Numbered from the stretch's first letter, positions 7,550 to 15,179 are shown. The stretch is DNA of 31,792 bases from Berkiella_A sp964633725 (GCA_964633725.1 CAZWHY010000040.1:1-31792), one strand, 5' to 3'. Made by a program: numbers and translations. The notes: generated by a model from the letters alone, not told the origin.

Positions 7550-8343
7550 GGTAACCGAATTAGTAACCGTTTGGTAACCTATCAGGTAACCAATAAAGTA
7601 ACCTAATGGTAACCATAAGGTAACCAATAAGGTAACGCTTTGGTAACTACAGCCTTCTTGTTAGATAGCTATCAGGTAACCGTAAAGGTCACCATAAGGT
7701 AATCATTTAGTAACCTATATGGTAATCAAAAGGTAACCGATAAGGTGACCATAAAGTAACCGTAAAGGTAACTATAAGGTAACCGTAAAGGTAACTATAA
7801 GGTAACCGTAAAGGTAATGCTAAGGTAATCAATATGGTAACCAGAATTTCAGGAGGGGGGAGGGGTTGAAACCCAAAATTCTAAAAAGGAGAAGTATAAG
7901 GTAACTAATAAGGTAACCGATATGGTAACTTTGTCTTCGTATGTTCTTGATATATATAGCTTCAAGTAAATTAATCTTAAGGTTTTATTTTGCTCCTCTG
8001 GAAAAATTTTACGGCTGCTGACTCAAATAATTAGATTGTATGAACAGTAAGGTAACCGATAAGGTGATCTAAAGGTAACCAATAAGGTCACCAATAGGTA
8101 ATCAATAAGGTAACTTATAGGTAACCAATAAGGTAACCCATATCTGACCGATAATGTTTGTTAAGGTAACCTAAAGGTAACCAATAAGGTAACTATATGG
8201 TAATCAACGGATAACTTTATATTTCTTAATAGGTAACCGTTAAGGTAATCAATTGGAAACCAATATGGTAACCGGTTAGGTAATCAATATGGTAACCATT
8301 AGGTAATCAATAAGGTAACCATTAGGTAATCGATAAGGTAACC
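7550..8343. repeat. Array of about 49 GGTNACC-type heptads (candidate centromere/iterons)
   Basis: The core is GGTAACC, a near-palindrome (GGTNACC), separated by 4-5 AT-rich bases so that copies repeat every 11-12 bp, about one helical turn. Variants are GGTAATC, GGTAACT, GGTCACC, GGTGACC and AGTAACC. By eye there are 24 copies in 7550-7842, 3 in 7900-7930 and 22 in 8051-8343. The gaps hold a G-rich stretch (7851-7866) and about 120 bp of unique AT-rich DNA (7931-8050). Further copies lie after the ParB-like gene, so the arrays bracket the partition operon. This suggests binding sites for the ParB-like protein; RepA iterons are the alternative. No gene is seen inside. Confidence 0.9.
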
Positions 8344-8348
8344 AGGAG

Positions 8349-8363
8349 AAATAATAATTATTT
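8349..8363. promoter_or_regulatory. AT-rich palindrome before parA
   Basis: AAATAAT, A, ATTATTT is a perfect inverted repeat directly after the last heptad and about 70 nt before parA. It could be an operator for ParA's own N-terminal HTH; this is speculative. Confidence 0.3.
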
Positions 8364-8433
8364 TTACCAATTTCTTGCGTATGTTTAAAATTTGTATTAA
8401 ATTTAATATAAATCTTCAACCAAAGGCAATTAC

Positions 8434-9453
8434 ATGGACAAAGATAAACAATATACAAATTTGGAAGACTCACCCAAAATGTCTATTAACAAAGCAGCGG
8501 AATGTTTTGATATATCCGTGCAAGCCGTACACAAAAAATTAAAGTCGAAAAAAATCGCATGTCCCAAAATAGGTAATAAGTCTTATCTAACGCACTCCAT
8601 TGCACGAGAGCTATTCAATATAAAGTTTGAAAAAAAGGTTGTTGCCTTTCAAATTGTGAAAGGGGGTACAGGTAAAACAACCTGTCTGCACAATGTTGCT
8701 AGCTGCGCTAATTCTTATGGTGCAAAAGTATTATTGATTGACGTGGATCCTCAGGCAAATTTAACCGACTCCTTAGGTTGCTCAGGAGAAGATACGCCTG
8801 TCCTAATAGATCTTCTTGACGATCCTGAATTAGACCCAAGGGATAGCATCATTTCGGTCTGTGAAGGGATGGATTTGGTTCCCTCTAGGATTGAGAATGT
8901 CATATTAGATAACACTATTTTGCTGAAGAAGATGGATATTCGATCTGTTTTTGTTAATCTTTATGGCGACATAATTGATGAGTACGATTTCGTCTTTTTA
9001 GATTGCCCGCCGACAGTCGGAACAGCAGTCAGTGCTGTAACATTATTTGCTGATTTAGTAGTAGCGCCTTTAAATCCAGATAAGTTCAGTGTGATAGGGC
9101 TTTCGATTTTGCAAAATGAAATAAAAACACTAGCAAAACATTTTCGAAAAAAAATTCCATATAAAATATTCTTAAATAAATTCAGTAGCAATACCTTGTT
9201 GTCTGAAAAAGCTTTAGCGAAAATAATTGGAGATCCCGCTATGGAGGGTCATACATTAAAATCGATTATACGGTTTGGCCAGGAATTACCTAATGTCACT
9301 GATGAAAGCCGCAGCTTATTTAGTGCAATAAAGAAATCTGTTCTAAGAGATGATTTTGATCAACTTACAAAAGAAATATTAAATATTCAGCTATTGAAAG
9401 AAAGCGGAAAAATATTAACCTCTAGTGCATCTTTAGAAGAAAGTATTAGTTAA
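8434..9453 (+). CDS. parA: ParA-family partition ATPase with N-terminal HTH
   Basis: Walker-type ATPase expected to move plasmid copies over the nucleoid. Residues 16-60 form a MerR/excisionase-like helix-turn-helix (MSINKAAECFDISVQAVHKK), as in type Ia ParA proteins that repress their own operon. The ATPase has the deviant Walker A KGGTGKTT (residues 76-83), the Walker A' LLIDVDPQANL (100-110) and the Walker B DFVFLDCPP. At 339 residues it is a typical size for an HTH-bearing ParA. AAAGG lies 7 nt before the ATG. The ParB-like gene starts 15 nt downstream, and heptad repeats flank both genes. Confidence 0.93.
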   Translation: MDKDKQYTNLEDSPKMSINKAAECFDISVQAVHKKLKSKKIACPKIGNKSYLTHSIARELFNIKFEKKVVAFQIVKGGTGKTTCLHNVASCANSYGAKVLLIDVDPQANLTDSLGCSGEDTPVLIDLLDDPELDPRDSIISVCEGMDLVPSRIENVILDNTILLKKMDIRSVFVNLYGDIIDEYDFVFLDCPPTVGTAVSAVTLFADLVVAPLNPDKFSVIGLSILQNEIKTLAKHFRKKIPYKIFLNKFSSNTLLSEKALAKIIGDPAMEGHTLKSIIRFGQELPNVTDESRSLFSAIKKSVLRDDFDQLTKEILNIQLLKESGKILTSSASLEESIS

Positions 9454-9468
9454 CCAGGGACTAACTGT

Positions 9469-10149
9469 ATGCCTAACATAGATGACGTTTTAAAGAAAAA
9501 GAAGAAGAAATTTGTAAAAAAAGAATTTCGTTCTTGGAATATGGATGAGTTGATGACTGCCCCAAAGGATGACGATAGGGGGGAGGGCGTGTCCAAGACA
9601 CCTGAGACTAGCATTAGAGAAAATGCAGACATTATCGAGAACTGTACCCCAGAAAAGAAAGCCTCTCCTATTGTTGAGGTTTTGGTTGAGAAAAATGTCG
9701 ATATACTCTCTAAAGACGTCATTCAAGAGAAGGTTGAATATACTGCAAAAGAAAAATATTTAGCCCAGTCTAAAGCCGTGCTAAGCCAGACTAGTAATAA
9801 TGAGGTTGTCTCTACTCATGAAGAAAGCCATTCCCCAGAAGTTAAGGAAAATCTTTTGGGGCAGACCAAGAAAGAAGAGTTGATGGTCTTGATGGGGCTG
9901 CAAAAACTTTTATTTGAGCATCTTTTAGAAAAAGTGGATACTGAAACGTTCAATACTTTGCCTTTAAATGCAAAAGAGCTGACCGAAAAATTGAAAACAA
10001 CATATGCCGTCACAAAAAATACAATTAAAAAGCTTGAGAAAAGGGGGCTTATAGTAAATCTTTCCAGAAGGGGTCGGGGAGGATTTTTTAAATTTCATAT
10101 CGAGCCAGAACTCTATAACTTTGCAAGACGCTACTATAGACAGAATTAA
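9469..10149 (+). CDS. ParB-like winged-helix centromere-binding protein (putative)
   Basis: The second gene of the partition operon encodes 226 residues and is not a canonical ParB: it has no ParB/Srx CTPase domain. The N-terminus is very basic (KKKKKKFVKKEFRSWNMDEL), a plausible ParA-stimulating arm. The middle (about 30-135) is acidic and probably disordered. The C-terminal 90 residues form a winged helix (KELTEKLK...VTKNTIKKLEKRGLIV...GGFFKF). Position after parA and between heptad arrays suggests it binds GGTNACC sites and recruits ParA; that is inference. It could instead be a replication or copy-control regulator. Confidence 0.7.
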   Translation: MPNIDDVLKKKKKKFVKKEFRSWNMDELMTAPKDDDRGEGVSKTPETSIRENADIIENCTPEKKASPIVEVLVEKNVDILSKDVIQEKVEYTAKEKYLAQSKAVLSQTSNNEVVSTHEESHSPEVKENLLGQTKKEELMVLMGLQKLLFEHLLEKVDTETFNTLPLNAKELTEKLKTTYAVTKNTIKKLEKRGLIVNLSRRGRGGFFKFHIEPELYNFARRYYRQN

Positions 10150-10156
10150 ATATTAA

Positions 10157-10198
10157 GGTAACCAAAAAGTAACCGATAAGGTAACCGAAAAGGTAACC
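10157..10198. repeat. Four more GGTAACC heptads downstream of the partition operon
   Basis: Copies at 10157, 10168 (AGTAACC), 10180 and 10192 are spaced 11, 12 and 12 bp, the same unit and phase as the large array. They begin 7 nt after the stop codon of the ParB-like gene. Confidence 0.85.
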
Positions 10199-10220
10199 AG
10201 TCAAGCATGCAAAAGAGTCA

Positions 10221-10326
10221 CCACCAAAGCAAGTCATCTGGATGACGTTATGCTGTATAAATTTGAGCGCTAAATACGGCATAGCCCGGTTAATCCGCCG
10301 TCAAGAATTATATCGTTGCCTATCAT
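10221..10326. repeat. Direct repeat copy A (about 106 bp)
   Basis: About 94 of 106 bases match 11625-11730 in the same orientation. The longest identical block spans TATGCTGTATAAATTTGAGC and its neighbours. Both copies keep a reading frame ending in MLYKFER-stop. The two copies bound the U-box gene and its terminator. Confidence 0.88.
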
Positions 10327-10537
10327 AAAGTTGTTATTAATTAACATAAGAACAACACTGTAAACATCTGATGTGGTTTCATAATCATCAGTAAAGCAAA
10401 CATCCGAATAATCTCTTTTTTTACCATTATATTTTTTTCGTATGCTGCTTTACATTAATCTTGCGCTTCCAGTAAATAATTGTTTACTGAGGGTTTACAG
10501 AAAACTAGAAAACTAGAAAATAGTAGGAAATAAAAAA
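10327..10537. other. AT-rich stretch upstream of the U-box gene
   Basis: No gene is seen. It contains GTTGTT/AACAAC inverted arms near 10330-10355 and a perfect palindrome at 10470-10489. Promoter boxes are not convincing. Confidence 0.5.
10470..10489. promoter_or_regulatory. Palindrome upstream of the U-box gene
   Basis: CAGTAAA, TAATTG, TTTACTG is a perfect 7-bp inverted repeat ending 48 nt before the start codon. Its location suggests an operator; the regulator is unknown. Confidence 0.4.
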
Positions 10538-11443
10538 ATGCCTATATTCAATATCATTAGGATGAATAAACCTAATATATCAATACATATTAATGAAAAC
10601 GCAACATTAGGGGAATTTCGGTATATTATGCAGCATGGGTACCATTTGGATAAGCACTCTATGATAGTTGGTGAACAGTTTTGCCTTTATCTAAATGATG
10701 CTGATTATATTACGATAAAAGATTTTATACTCCTATATACACCTGAACTAATAGGGGTGGATAGTATATCTTCTTCTCTATTATGGAATGGTCGAGATAG
10801 AAGCGGAGTTCGTTTCTTGAGACATTCAGATATTGTACTACTAGAAGAACAAGAAGATTTGAATCCAGCACTTTTATGCCCAATTAATAGTGAATTAATT
10901 CGTAGTCCTGTTGAAATAAATGGCAGATTTTTTGAGGCTAAACCCATATCGTTTTTTTTACGGCAGGAGGTTATACGCTGGATTGACACTAATTGTAAAT
11001 ATCAGCCCACAGATCCTTTCCGTCAAGAACTATCTAGAGAGTTCTTTCTGGGGATTATAGATTCTGATAATACATTCACAGCTGGCGGTCTTGCGGCTGT
11101 AAGAAGTGTATATGATAGCGAGCATAGAGTTTTTAGTATAATGAAAAGAATTCCTTCCGGCAAAGAGAAATATAATGAACTTCTACTTAAAGAGATCGAA
11201 AAATATCAAAATTGTGGTGTATTAGATCCTATTTACAGAATATTATCTCACAGTTCAGTTGATGTAAGTTTAGGTGTAGGTGAAGCTGAGCAAATGGCGC
11301 TGTTAGATTGTGATAAACCCAGATCCCCTACAGTTATCTATAGATTTAATTCTGGGGATGCAGGAATAGAAAGCTTTCCAGAACAATCCTCCCCGGGCTT
11401 GACGGTAGTGTCCGGGGAAAGTGGAATTTATCGTCCCAGATAA
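10538..11443 (+). CDS. U-box domain protein, candidate secreted effector
   Basis: A 301-residue protein whose residues about 108-168 fit the U-box fold of E2-binding ubiquitin ligases: NPALLCPINSELIRSPVEIN (109-128), then GRFFE, an I...W helix (W148) and TDPFRQELS (158-166). The motif order C-P-I, P-V, G-x-F-F-E, W and D-P-x-R matches, with a few extra residues before the Trp. U-box proteins are eukaryotic; bacterial ones, such as LubX of Legionella, are translocated effectors. Residues 1-105 may form a separate substrate-binding fold, and 170-301 are unassigned. No signal peptide or membrane segment is seen. A terminator follows. Host-directed function is inference; secretion would more likely use a chromosomal system than the VirB channel here. 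Confidence 0.6.
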   Translation: MPIFNIIRMNKPNISIHINENATLGEFRYIMQHGYHLDKHSMIVGEQFCLYLNDADYITIKDFILLYTPELIGVDSISSSLLWNGRDRSGVRFLRHSDIVLLEEQEDLNPALLCPINSELIRSPVEINGRFFEAKPISFFLRQEVIRWIDTNCKYQPTDPFRQELSREFFLGIIDSDNTFTAGGLAAVRSVYDSEHRVFSIMKRIPSGKEKYNELLLKEIEKYQNCGVLDPIYRILSHSSVDVSLGVGEAEQMALLDCDKPRSPTVIYRFNSGDAGIESFPEQSSPGLTVVSGESGIYRPR

Positions 11444-11483
11444 TAAGACCCACTAAATCGTTTTACTTATAGTCGGTTAAGCC

Positions 11484-11506
11484 GCATCTGGTAACAGGTG
11501 CTTTTT
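11484..11506 (+). terminator. Rho-independent terminator after the U-box gene
   Basis: GCATCTG, GTAA loop, CAGGTGC (one G-T pair), then TTTTT. An outer arm pair TCGGTTAA (11473-11480) / TTAACCGA (11505-11512) extends the hairpin. Confidence 0.75.
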
Positions 11507-11614
11507 AACCGAAATCTAGTCGAAACTTATAAAATTTACCTTCCAGGCTTTTTGTTTGCTACCTGCTAAGCCAATATTGAATTCAGTTAATGAATCAGCA
11601 TTGATTTCAGCCAT

Positions 11615-11677
11615 ATGAATATAACCACCAAAACAAGTCAGTTGGATGATGCTATGCTGTATAAATTTGAGCGCTAA
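11615..11677 (+). CDS. 20-residue ORF within repeat B (uncertain)
   Basis: ATG at 11615 opens a short frame ending in TSQLDDAMLYKFER and a stop. The equivalent frame of repeat A reads ASHLDDVMLYKFER with the same stop but no nearby ATG. There is no clear ribosome site. It could be the remnant C-terminus of a mobile-element protein carried by both repeats. Low confidence as a gene. Confidence 0.25.
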   Translation: MNITTKTSQLDDAMLYKFER

Positions 11678-11730
11678 ATACGACATAGCCCGGTTAATCC
11701 GCCGTCAAGAAATATATCACTACCCGTCAT
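11625..11730. repeat. Direct repeat copy B (about 106 bp)
   Basis: Partner of the repeat at 10221-10326, offset by 1404 bp and about 89% identical by eye. It runs into the region upstream of a short XRE regulator gene. Confidence 0.88.
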
Positions 11731-11792
11731 TTGGTGCCAATGAGATTATTTATATATTAATTGGCTCTCTAATATATTACATATCAGATGTG

Positions 11793-11975
11793 ATGTTGGT
11801 AAAGCGGAAGATGACACTAAGAGATTTAGCAGGTTTAATTGAAATAACCGAAGCAAATTTATCAAAGCTAAAAAATGAGCATATAAAAGCGATCAGAATC
11901 CAAACGTTAAATTTAATGTGCAAACACCTTGAATGCCATCCAGGCGACTTGCTGGAATATATTGAAGAGCAATGA
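11793..11975 (+). CDS. Short XRE/Cro-type regulator (YozG-like)
   Basis: A 60-residue single-domain helix-turn-helix of the Cro/C1 type common in bacteria and plasmids: KRKMTLRDLAGLIEITEANL, then LNLMCKHLECHPGDLLEYIEE at the C-terminus, the usual ending of this family. Family members normally have a few more N-terminal residues, and here YYISDV precedes the first Met in frame without an ATG, GTG or TTG suited to it apart from the GTG at 11790. A longer in-frame reading from ATG 11646 inside repeat B would give 109 residues. It probably binds DNA as a dimer; the target is unknown. Confidence 0.7.
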   Translation: MLVKRKMTLRDLAGLIEITEANLSKLKNEHIKAIRIQTLNLMCKHLECHPGDLLEYIEEQ

Positions 11976-11988
11976 AGCTGTTCGCGGA

Positions 11989-12016
11989 TTGTACTTACAC
12001 TTTTTTTTGCTATAAA
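11989..12016 (+). promoter_or_regulatory. Candidate promoter for the transporter operon
   Basis: TTGTAC, a 16-nt spacer rich in T, and TATAAA lie about 130 nt before the transporter start. Confidence 0.45.
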
Positions 12017-12148
12017 AATCAGGTTAAATGTCCAGCTTGCAAGTAAATTTGAAAGGGAAAAGGGTAAGGGTAACTAACTTTAGCCTTCGCTTTGCTGCAA
12101 GCATGCTTTTTACTTAGATTAAGTTCTTTTGCCGTGGTTAAATCATCG

Positions 12149-13471
12149 ATGGAGTATTTTTATGATTTATTACCTGTTGAAAATGAGCCGAAGATGCTCA
12201 TAAATCATCAAATTAAATTTTTTACTGCTTGTGGCCTAGGGGTATTCCTAGAGTTTTTTGATTTTGCCTTATATGCAGCGTTATCAACCATAATTGCAAA
12301 TCGTTTTTTCCCAAACTTTGATCCTTCCTCTGCGATTTTGTTGACGTGGGGGGTGTTTGCATGCAGTTTTATTGCTAGACCTATGGGCGCTATTTTATTT
12401 GGCCATATATCAGATAAGGTTGGGGTCAAAAAATCTTTGACAATCTCAATGGTTATAATGAGTCTAGCGACAGTTTGTATAGGATTGATACCAGGCTACA
12501 ATGAGATTGGCATGTTTGCTCCGCTAAGTTTGATTATTGCAAGATTGGCTCAAGGGATTGCAATAGCCCCAGAATACACCGCTCCATCCGTTTATTTAAG
12601 CCTGGGAAAAACTAGAAAACATTTAGGATTTGCTGGAAGCTTAACAGTCGTTGCTGCAGGTTTGGGGTTATGGCTTGGTGGACTGCTTATGTCTAAGCTG
12701 TCCTATGGATATACAGTAGAATCATTTCCAGAAATGCGGTGGAGATTAATGTTTATATTTAGTGGTTTGCTGGTTGGTGGCGTTGCTTTATTTTTGAGGC
12801 GCAGCATGGACAGTAGGGCGCCTCTAAACCTAGAAAAATATCCCTTAATGGGCTTAAAAAGCAAAATGAATGAATTTATTTGTTGCGCAATCCTTTCTGG
12901 GTTTGTTGGACTTTCCTCATACATGATTTTTGGCTTTCTATCATCTTTTTTACAAACTCATAGAGGGTTAGGGTTGCATGAGTCATTATCAATAACAACA
13001 AGTTGTACCTTTATGGCAATCATTGCTGCGCCAATTGCTGGTTATATATCGGATAAAGTTGGATATACATTGTTGTTAAAGGGATCGCTATTTCTAATGT
13101 TAATTATTAGCATTATATCATTTCAAATGATTTCTTATGGAGATATGAGATTGGTGATTATCGCTATATCGTCCATGTCAATTCTCACAGGGGTTTTCTC
13201 TGGGGCATTTCCAGCATTTTTGTCAACAACATTCCCTGCTTCTTGTAGAGCTACAGGCGCCTCGTTGTCGCACAGTCTTGGGATATGTTTGTTTGGTGGA
13301 ACAGGTCCTTTGGTTATGAGCTTTTTGTATCAGAAGTTCGAAAACCCCATTATGCCGGCGTATTACTTATGTTTTGTTGCAAGCTTGGCTTTATTTTCAA
13401 TATTTTTTATGGAAAGTAAAAAAATGCGTGGCTCCAAAAATGCTGAAAATAAAATTTTTAACTTTAGTTAA
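12149..13471 (+). CDS. MFS transporter, metabolite:H+ symporter (MHS)-like
   Basis: Inner-membrane secondary transporter of about 440 residues with around 12 hydrophobic helices. MFS signatures are FLEFFDFALYA in helix 1, the loop 2-3 motif GHISDKVGVKKSL (G-x-x-x-D-x-x-G-x-K), RLAQGIAIAPEYTAPSVYL in helix 4, and a second GYISDKVG loop in the C-half. This pattern is that of the ProP/KgtP-like MHS subgroup; the substrate cannot be told. The start is uncertain: ATG 12149 is favoured over TTG 12092; ATG 12194 is possible, and none has a strong ribosome site. It ends 18 nt before the autoinducer-domain gene, so the two are likely an operon. Confidence 0.85.
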   Translation: MEYFYDLLPVENEPKMLINHQIKFFTACGLGVFLEFFDFALYAALSTIIANRFFPNFDPSSAILLTWGVFACSFIARPMGAILFGHISDKVGVKKSLTISMVIMSLATVCIGLIPGYNEIGMFAPLSLIIARLAQGIAIAPEYTAPSVYLSLGKTRKHLGFAGSLTVVAAGLGLWLGGLLMSKLSYGYTVESFPEMRWRLMFIFSGLLVGGVALFLRRSMDSRAPLNLEKYPLMGLKSKMNEFICCAILSGFVGLSSYMIFGFLSSFLQTHRGLGLHESLSITTSCTFMAIIAAPIAGYISDKVGYTLLLKGSLFLMLIISIISFQMISYGDMRLVIIAISSMSILTGVFSGAFPAFLSTTFPASCRATGASLSHSLGICLFGGTGPLVMSFLYQKFENPIMPAYYLCFVASLALFSIFFMESKKMRGSKNAENKIFNFS

Positions 13472-13489
13472 ATTGAGGGATTAAAGCTT

Positions 13490-14041
13490 ATGAGGGTAGG
13501 GGAATCATTGAGTGCTCTTGAATGTTTGAGCTCTATTCAAAAGCAGCTTGAAGAAATCTACCTGGCTCCCTATATGCTGTTTCTCTTTGAAGATTTAATA
13601 TCAAAGGAAAGAGTTTATTTCTGCACTCATGAGGCCTGGTCATCTAATTACGTGAAATTCGGGTTGATTGAAGATTGCCCGCTGTATGGTCTAGGAAAAA
13701 TTCTGCTTAAAAGAAGTAGTACTAGTTCAGTTATACTGCCTTGGTGGCAGGTAAAAAGTCAGAATAAAGAACAAGTAAAAGTTGTTGGGGCAAGACATGA
13801 GCATGGTGTTGGTGATGGAATATCGATTGCTAAAGAAAGCATTGGCTTTAGAGCTTGCTTAGGTATAGCCCCAGCTCCTAGCTGTAAAGACTTTTCAAAA
13901 CTTTATTTATCAAACCCCCATATATTTCGGAGATGTTTTTCCGAAGGGATAACGCTATCCATTCGTGAGATGGTTGAGAAAAAATGGGTGTGTAAAGAAA
14001 CAGAGCTAAAGCTTTTAAAAGGAATGGGCATCTTACATTAA
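13490..14041 (+). CDS. LuxR-type autoinducer-binding-like domain protein without HTH
   Basis: A 183-residue soluble protein resembling the N-terminal ligand domain of LuxR regulators. W50 and Y54 have the four-residue spacing of the ligand-contacting Trp/Tyr, D62 and P64 stand for the Asp-Pro pair (one residue inserted), then ILPWW (82-86) and VVGARHEHGVGDGISI (98-113), like the A-x-x-x-G-x-x-x-G-x-s-i stretch. After about residue 135 only a short helical tail follows; there is no LuxR-type HTH. GAGGGA lies 9 nt before the ATG. It is probably co-expressed with the transporter. Whether it binds acyl-homoserine lactones, or acts by sequestering a partner, is unknown. Confidence 0.55.
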   Translation: MRVGESLSALECLSSIQKQLEEIYLAPYMLFLFEDLISKERVYFCTHEAWSSNYVKFGLIEDCPLYGLGKILLKRSSTSSVILPWWQVKSQNKEQVKVVGARHEHGVGDGISIAKESIGFRACLGIAPAPSCKDFSKLYLSNPHIFRRCFSEGITLSIREMVEKKWVCKETELKLLKGMGILH

Positions 14042-14072
14042 CCCCCTTAAGATTATTCTCGCCTTAAGGGGG
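14042..14072. terminator. Bidirectional terminator between convergent genes
   Basis: A perfect 10-bp stem CCCCCTTAAG / CTTAAGGGGG with an 11-nt loop sits between two converging genes. T-rich DNA follows on the plus-strand side (GTATTTTAAA). Confidence 0.75.
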
Positions 14073-14081
14073 AGGTGTATT

Positions 14082-14516
14082 TTAAATGTTTTTGCAACTG
14101 TTAACCATGGTTATAAAGTCTTCAGGAACAGGGCGGGGGCGTTGACTGGTATAATCAATGAACACAAGAGTAATCTCACCATGAGCAACGTCTTTAGGGC
14201 TGCTGTCATCCGTTTGAACCAGATAACTTAAAACAACGCTTGCTCCTTTGATGCGAGTTATTCCCATTAAAAATATTAAGTTATCACCAAAAAAAGCTTG
14301 ATTCATGAAAGAAACACTAACATTTTTTGTGATTATGCCTATATTCTCTTTGGATAACTCAGGATAATTATTTTCCTTAAAAAATAGTGCCCTTGTGTTG
14401 CTTAACATAGAAACCAGCCTGGAAAAATCAAGGTGATTCCCATAATTAATATCATCTATGCGCACATTTAATTTGTTTGAGAAAATGTAATTTTCGGGTA
14501 ATTCTATTTTGTTCAT
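14082..14516 (-). CDS. Hotdog-fold acyl-CoA thioesterase family protein
   Basis: A 144-residue protein of the 4-hydroxybenzoyl-CoA thioesterase/YbgC-like hotdog type. The key stretch VRIDDINYGNHLDFSRLVSM (18-37) matches the family pattern R-x-x-D-x-x-x-x-G-H/N-x, where the Asp is the usual catalytic residue. It is followed by the long central helix (LSNTRALFF) and the strands of the hotdog sheet. It would hydrolyse acyl-CoA or another acyl thioester; the substrate is not evident. AGGA lies 8-9 nt before the ATG, and the repressor gene ends 12 nt upstream on the same strand, so the two form an operon. Confidence 0.78.
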   Translation of the reverse strand: MNKIELPENYIFSNKLNVRIDDINYGNHLDFSRLVSMLSNTRALFFKENNYPELSKENIGIITKNVSVSFMNQAFFGDNLIFLMGITRIKGASVVLSYLVQTDDSSPKDVAHGEITLVFIDYTSQRPRPVPEDFITMVNSCKNI

Positions 14517-14528
14517 TATGGTGTCCTA

Positions 14529-15179
14529 CTACAAAGATCCTGATTTTCTTCTAGTCCAAACCACTTCAGCAAACCAATTTATGTTTGCATCATTTATAAT
14601 GGGGCATACATGAGAGTTTGGATTTGTTGAATATAGCACGGTTTGTTTAGTGTTGTTGTTTTTTTCAACCTTTCTTACCATCGTGCCATAGTTATCTGTT
14701 TGTAAAATGCAAATCTTACCGAAAAAATTGGATATTTTAGCTTTTTTATTAACTATCCCACCAACATAGTCTCCTTGCTTGATCCAGGGTTCTAAGCCAT
14801 CATCGCTCATTATAAGGGTGGTTGCCTCCGGATTATTTTTTCTAAAAAAATCCACCTCTAGAAGAATAGCTTCATCCTCGATCCATGAGTCATGATCGGC
14901 GTTTGTAACGTTGATTTCATTTAAAATTGTTGGAGGTGAGCCTGCGCCCTCTAGAATCCAGTTGGCAGAGCAAGATACGCCAGCCTTATCCAAGGCATTA
15001 ATCATTTTTTGAGCGCCTTTAGGCGATATTCCATTACTGTTTCCGCGGGGGTTTTCCCAAAACCTTAGAGTGTTGGCAGAAATAGAGTATCTCTCTTCAA
15101 ATTGCTTTCTATCACAGCCAGACATTATTCTTGCTAACCGAACCCTTTCATGAGAACTAGTATTGAGCAAGGTAAACAC
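14529..15179 (-). CDS. CI/LexA-like repressor with degenerate S24 peptidase domain
   Basis: A 216-residue regulator. Residues 10-65 are an XRE-type HTH (ERVRLARIMSGCDRKQFEER, then LRFWENPRG), followed by the WILEGAGSPP linker. Residues 105-210 fit the LexA/CI C-terminal fold (DGLEPWIKQGDYVGG, GKICILQTDNYGTMVRKVEK). In active family members the motif is G-D-S-M; here it is D-D-G-L, so Gly128 replaces the catalytic Ser, and the Lys position reads R-K. Self-cleavage is therefore unlikely. The start is GTG at 15179 by position before the HTH. A consensus promoter with tandem repeats lies upstream. It may control its own operon and the rightward small ORFs. Confidence 0.78.
   Translation of the reverse strand: MFTLLNTSSHERVRLARIMSGCDRKQFEERYSISANTLRFWENPRGNSNGISPKGAQKMINALDKAGVSCSANWILEGAGSPPTILNEINVTNADHDSWIEDEAILLEVDFFRKNNPEATTLIMSDDGLEPWIKQGDYVGGIVNKKAKISNFFGKICILQTDNYGTMVRKVEKNNNTKQTVLYSTNPNSHVCPIINDANINWFAEVVWTRRKSGSL

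Noticed and set aside
7550..8343. CRISPR array
   Set aside because: The repeats are 7 bp with 4-5 bp gaps, far too short for repeats and spacers, and no cas genes are seen.
9450..9726. Minus-strand ORFs opposite the ParB-like gene
   Set aside because: Their products are Phe/Ser-rich translations of the Lys/Glu-rich sense strand; typical antisense shadows.
10538..10850. Ubiquitin-like fold in the N-terminal part of the U-box protein
   Set aside because: Only a weak impression from TLGEFR-like residues; not enough to claim.
11473..11512. Integron attC-like hairpin (GTTAAGC on one side)
   Set aside because: At about 40 bp it is too short for attC, the second core site does not fit, and a T5 run after the inner stem makes a terminator the better reading.
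12092..12148. N-terminal extension of the MFS protein from a TTG codon
   Set aside because: The extra 19 residues do not resemble family N-termini and no ribosome site precedes the TTG.
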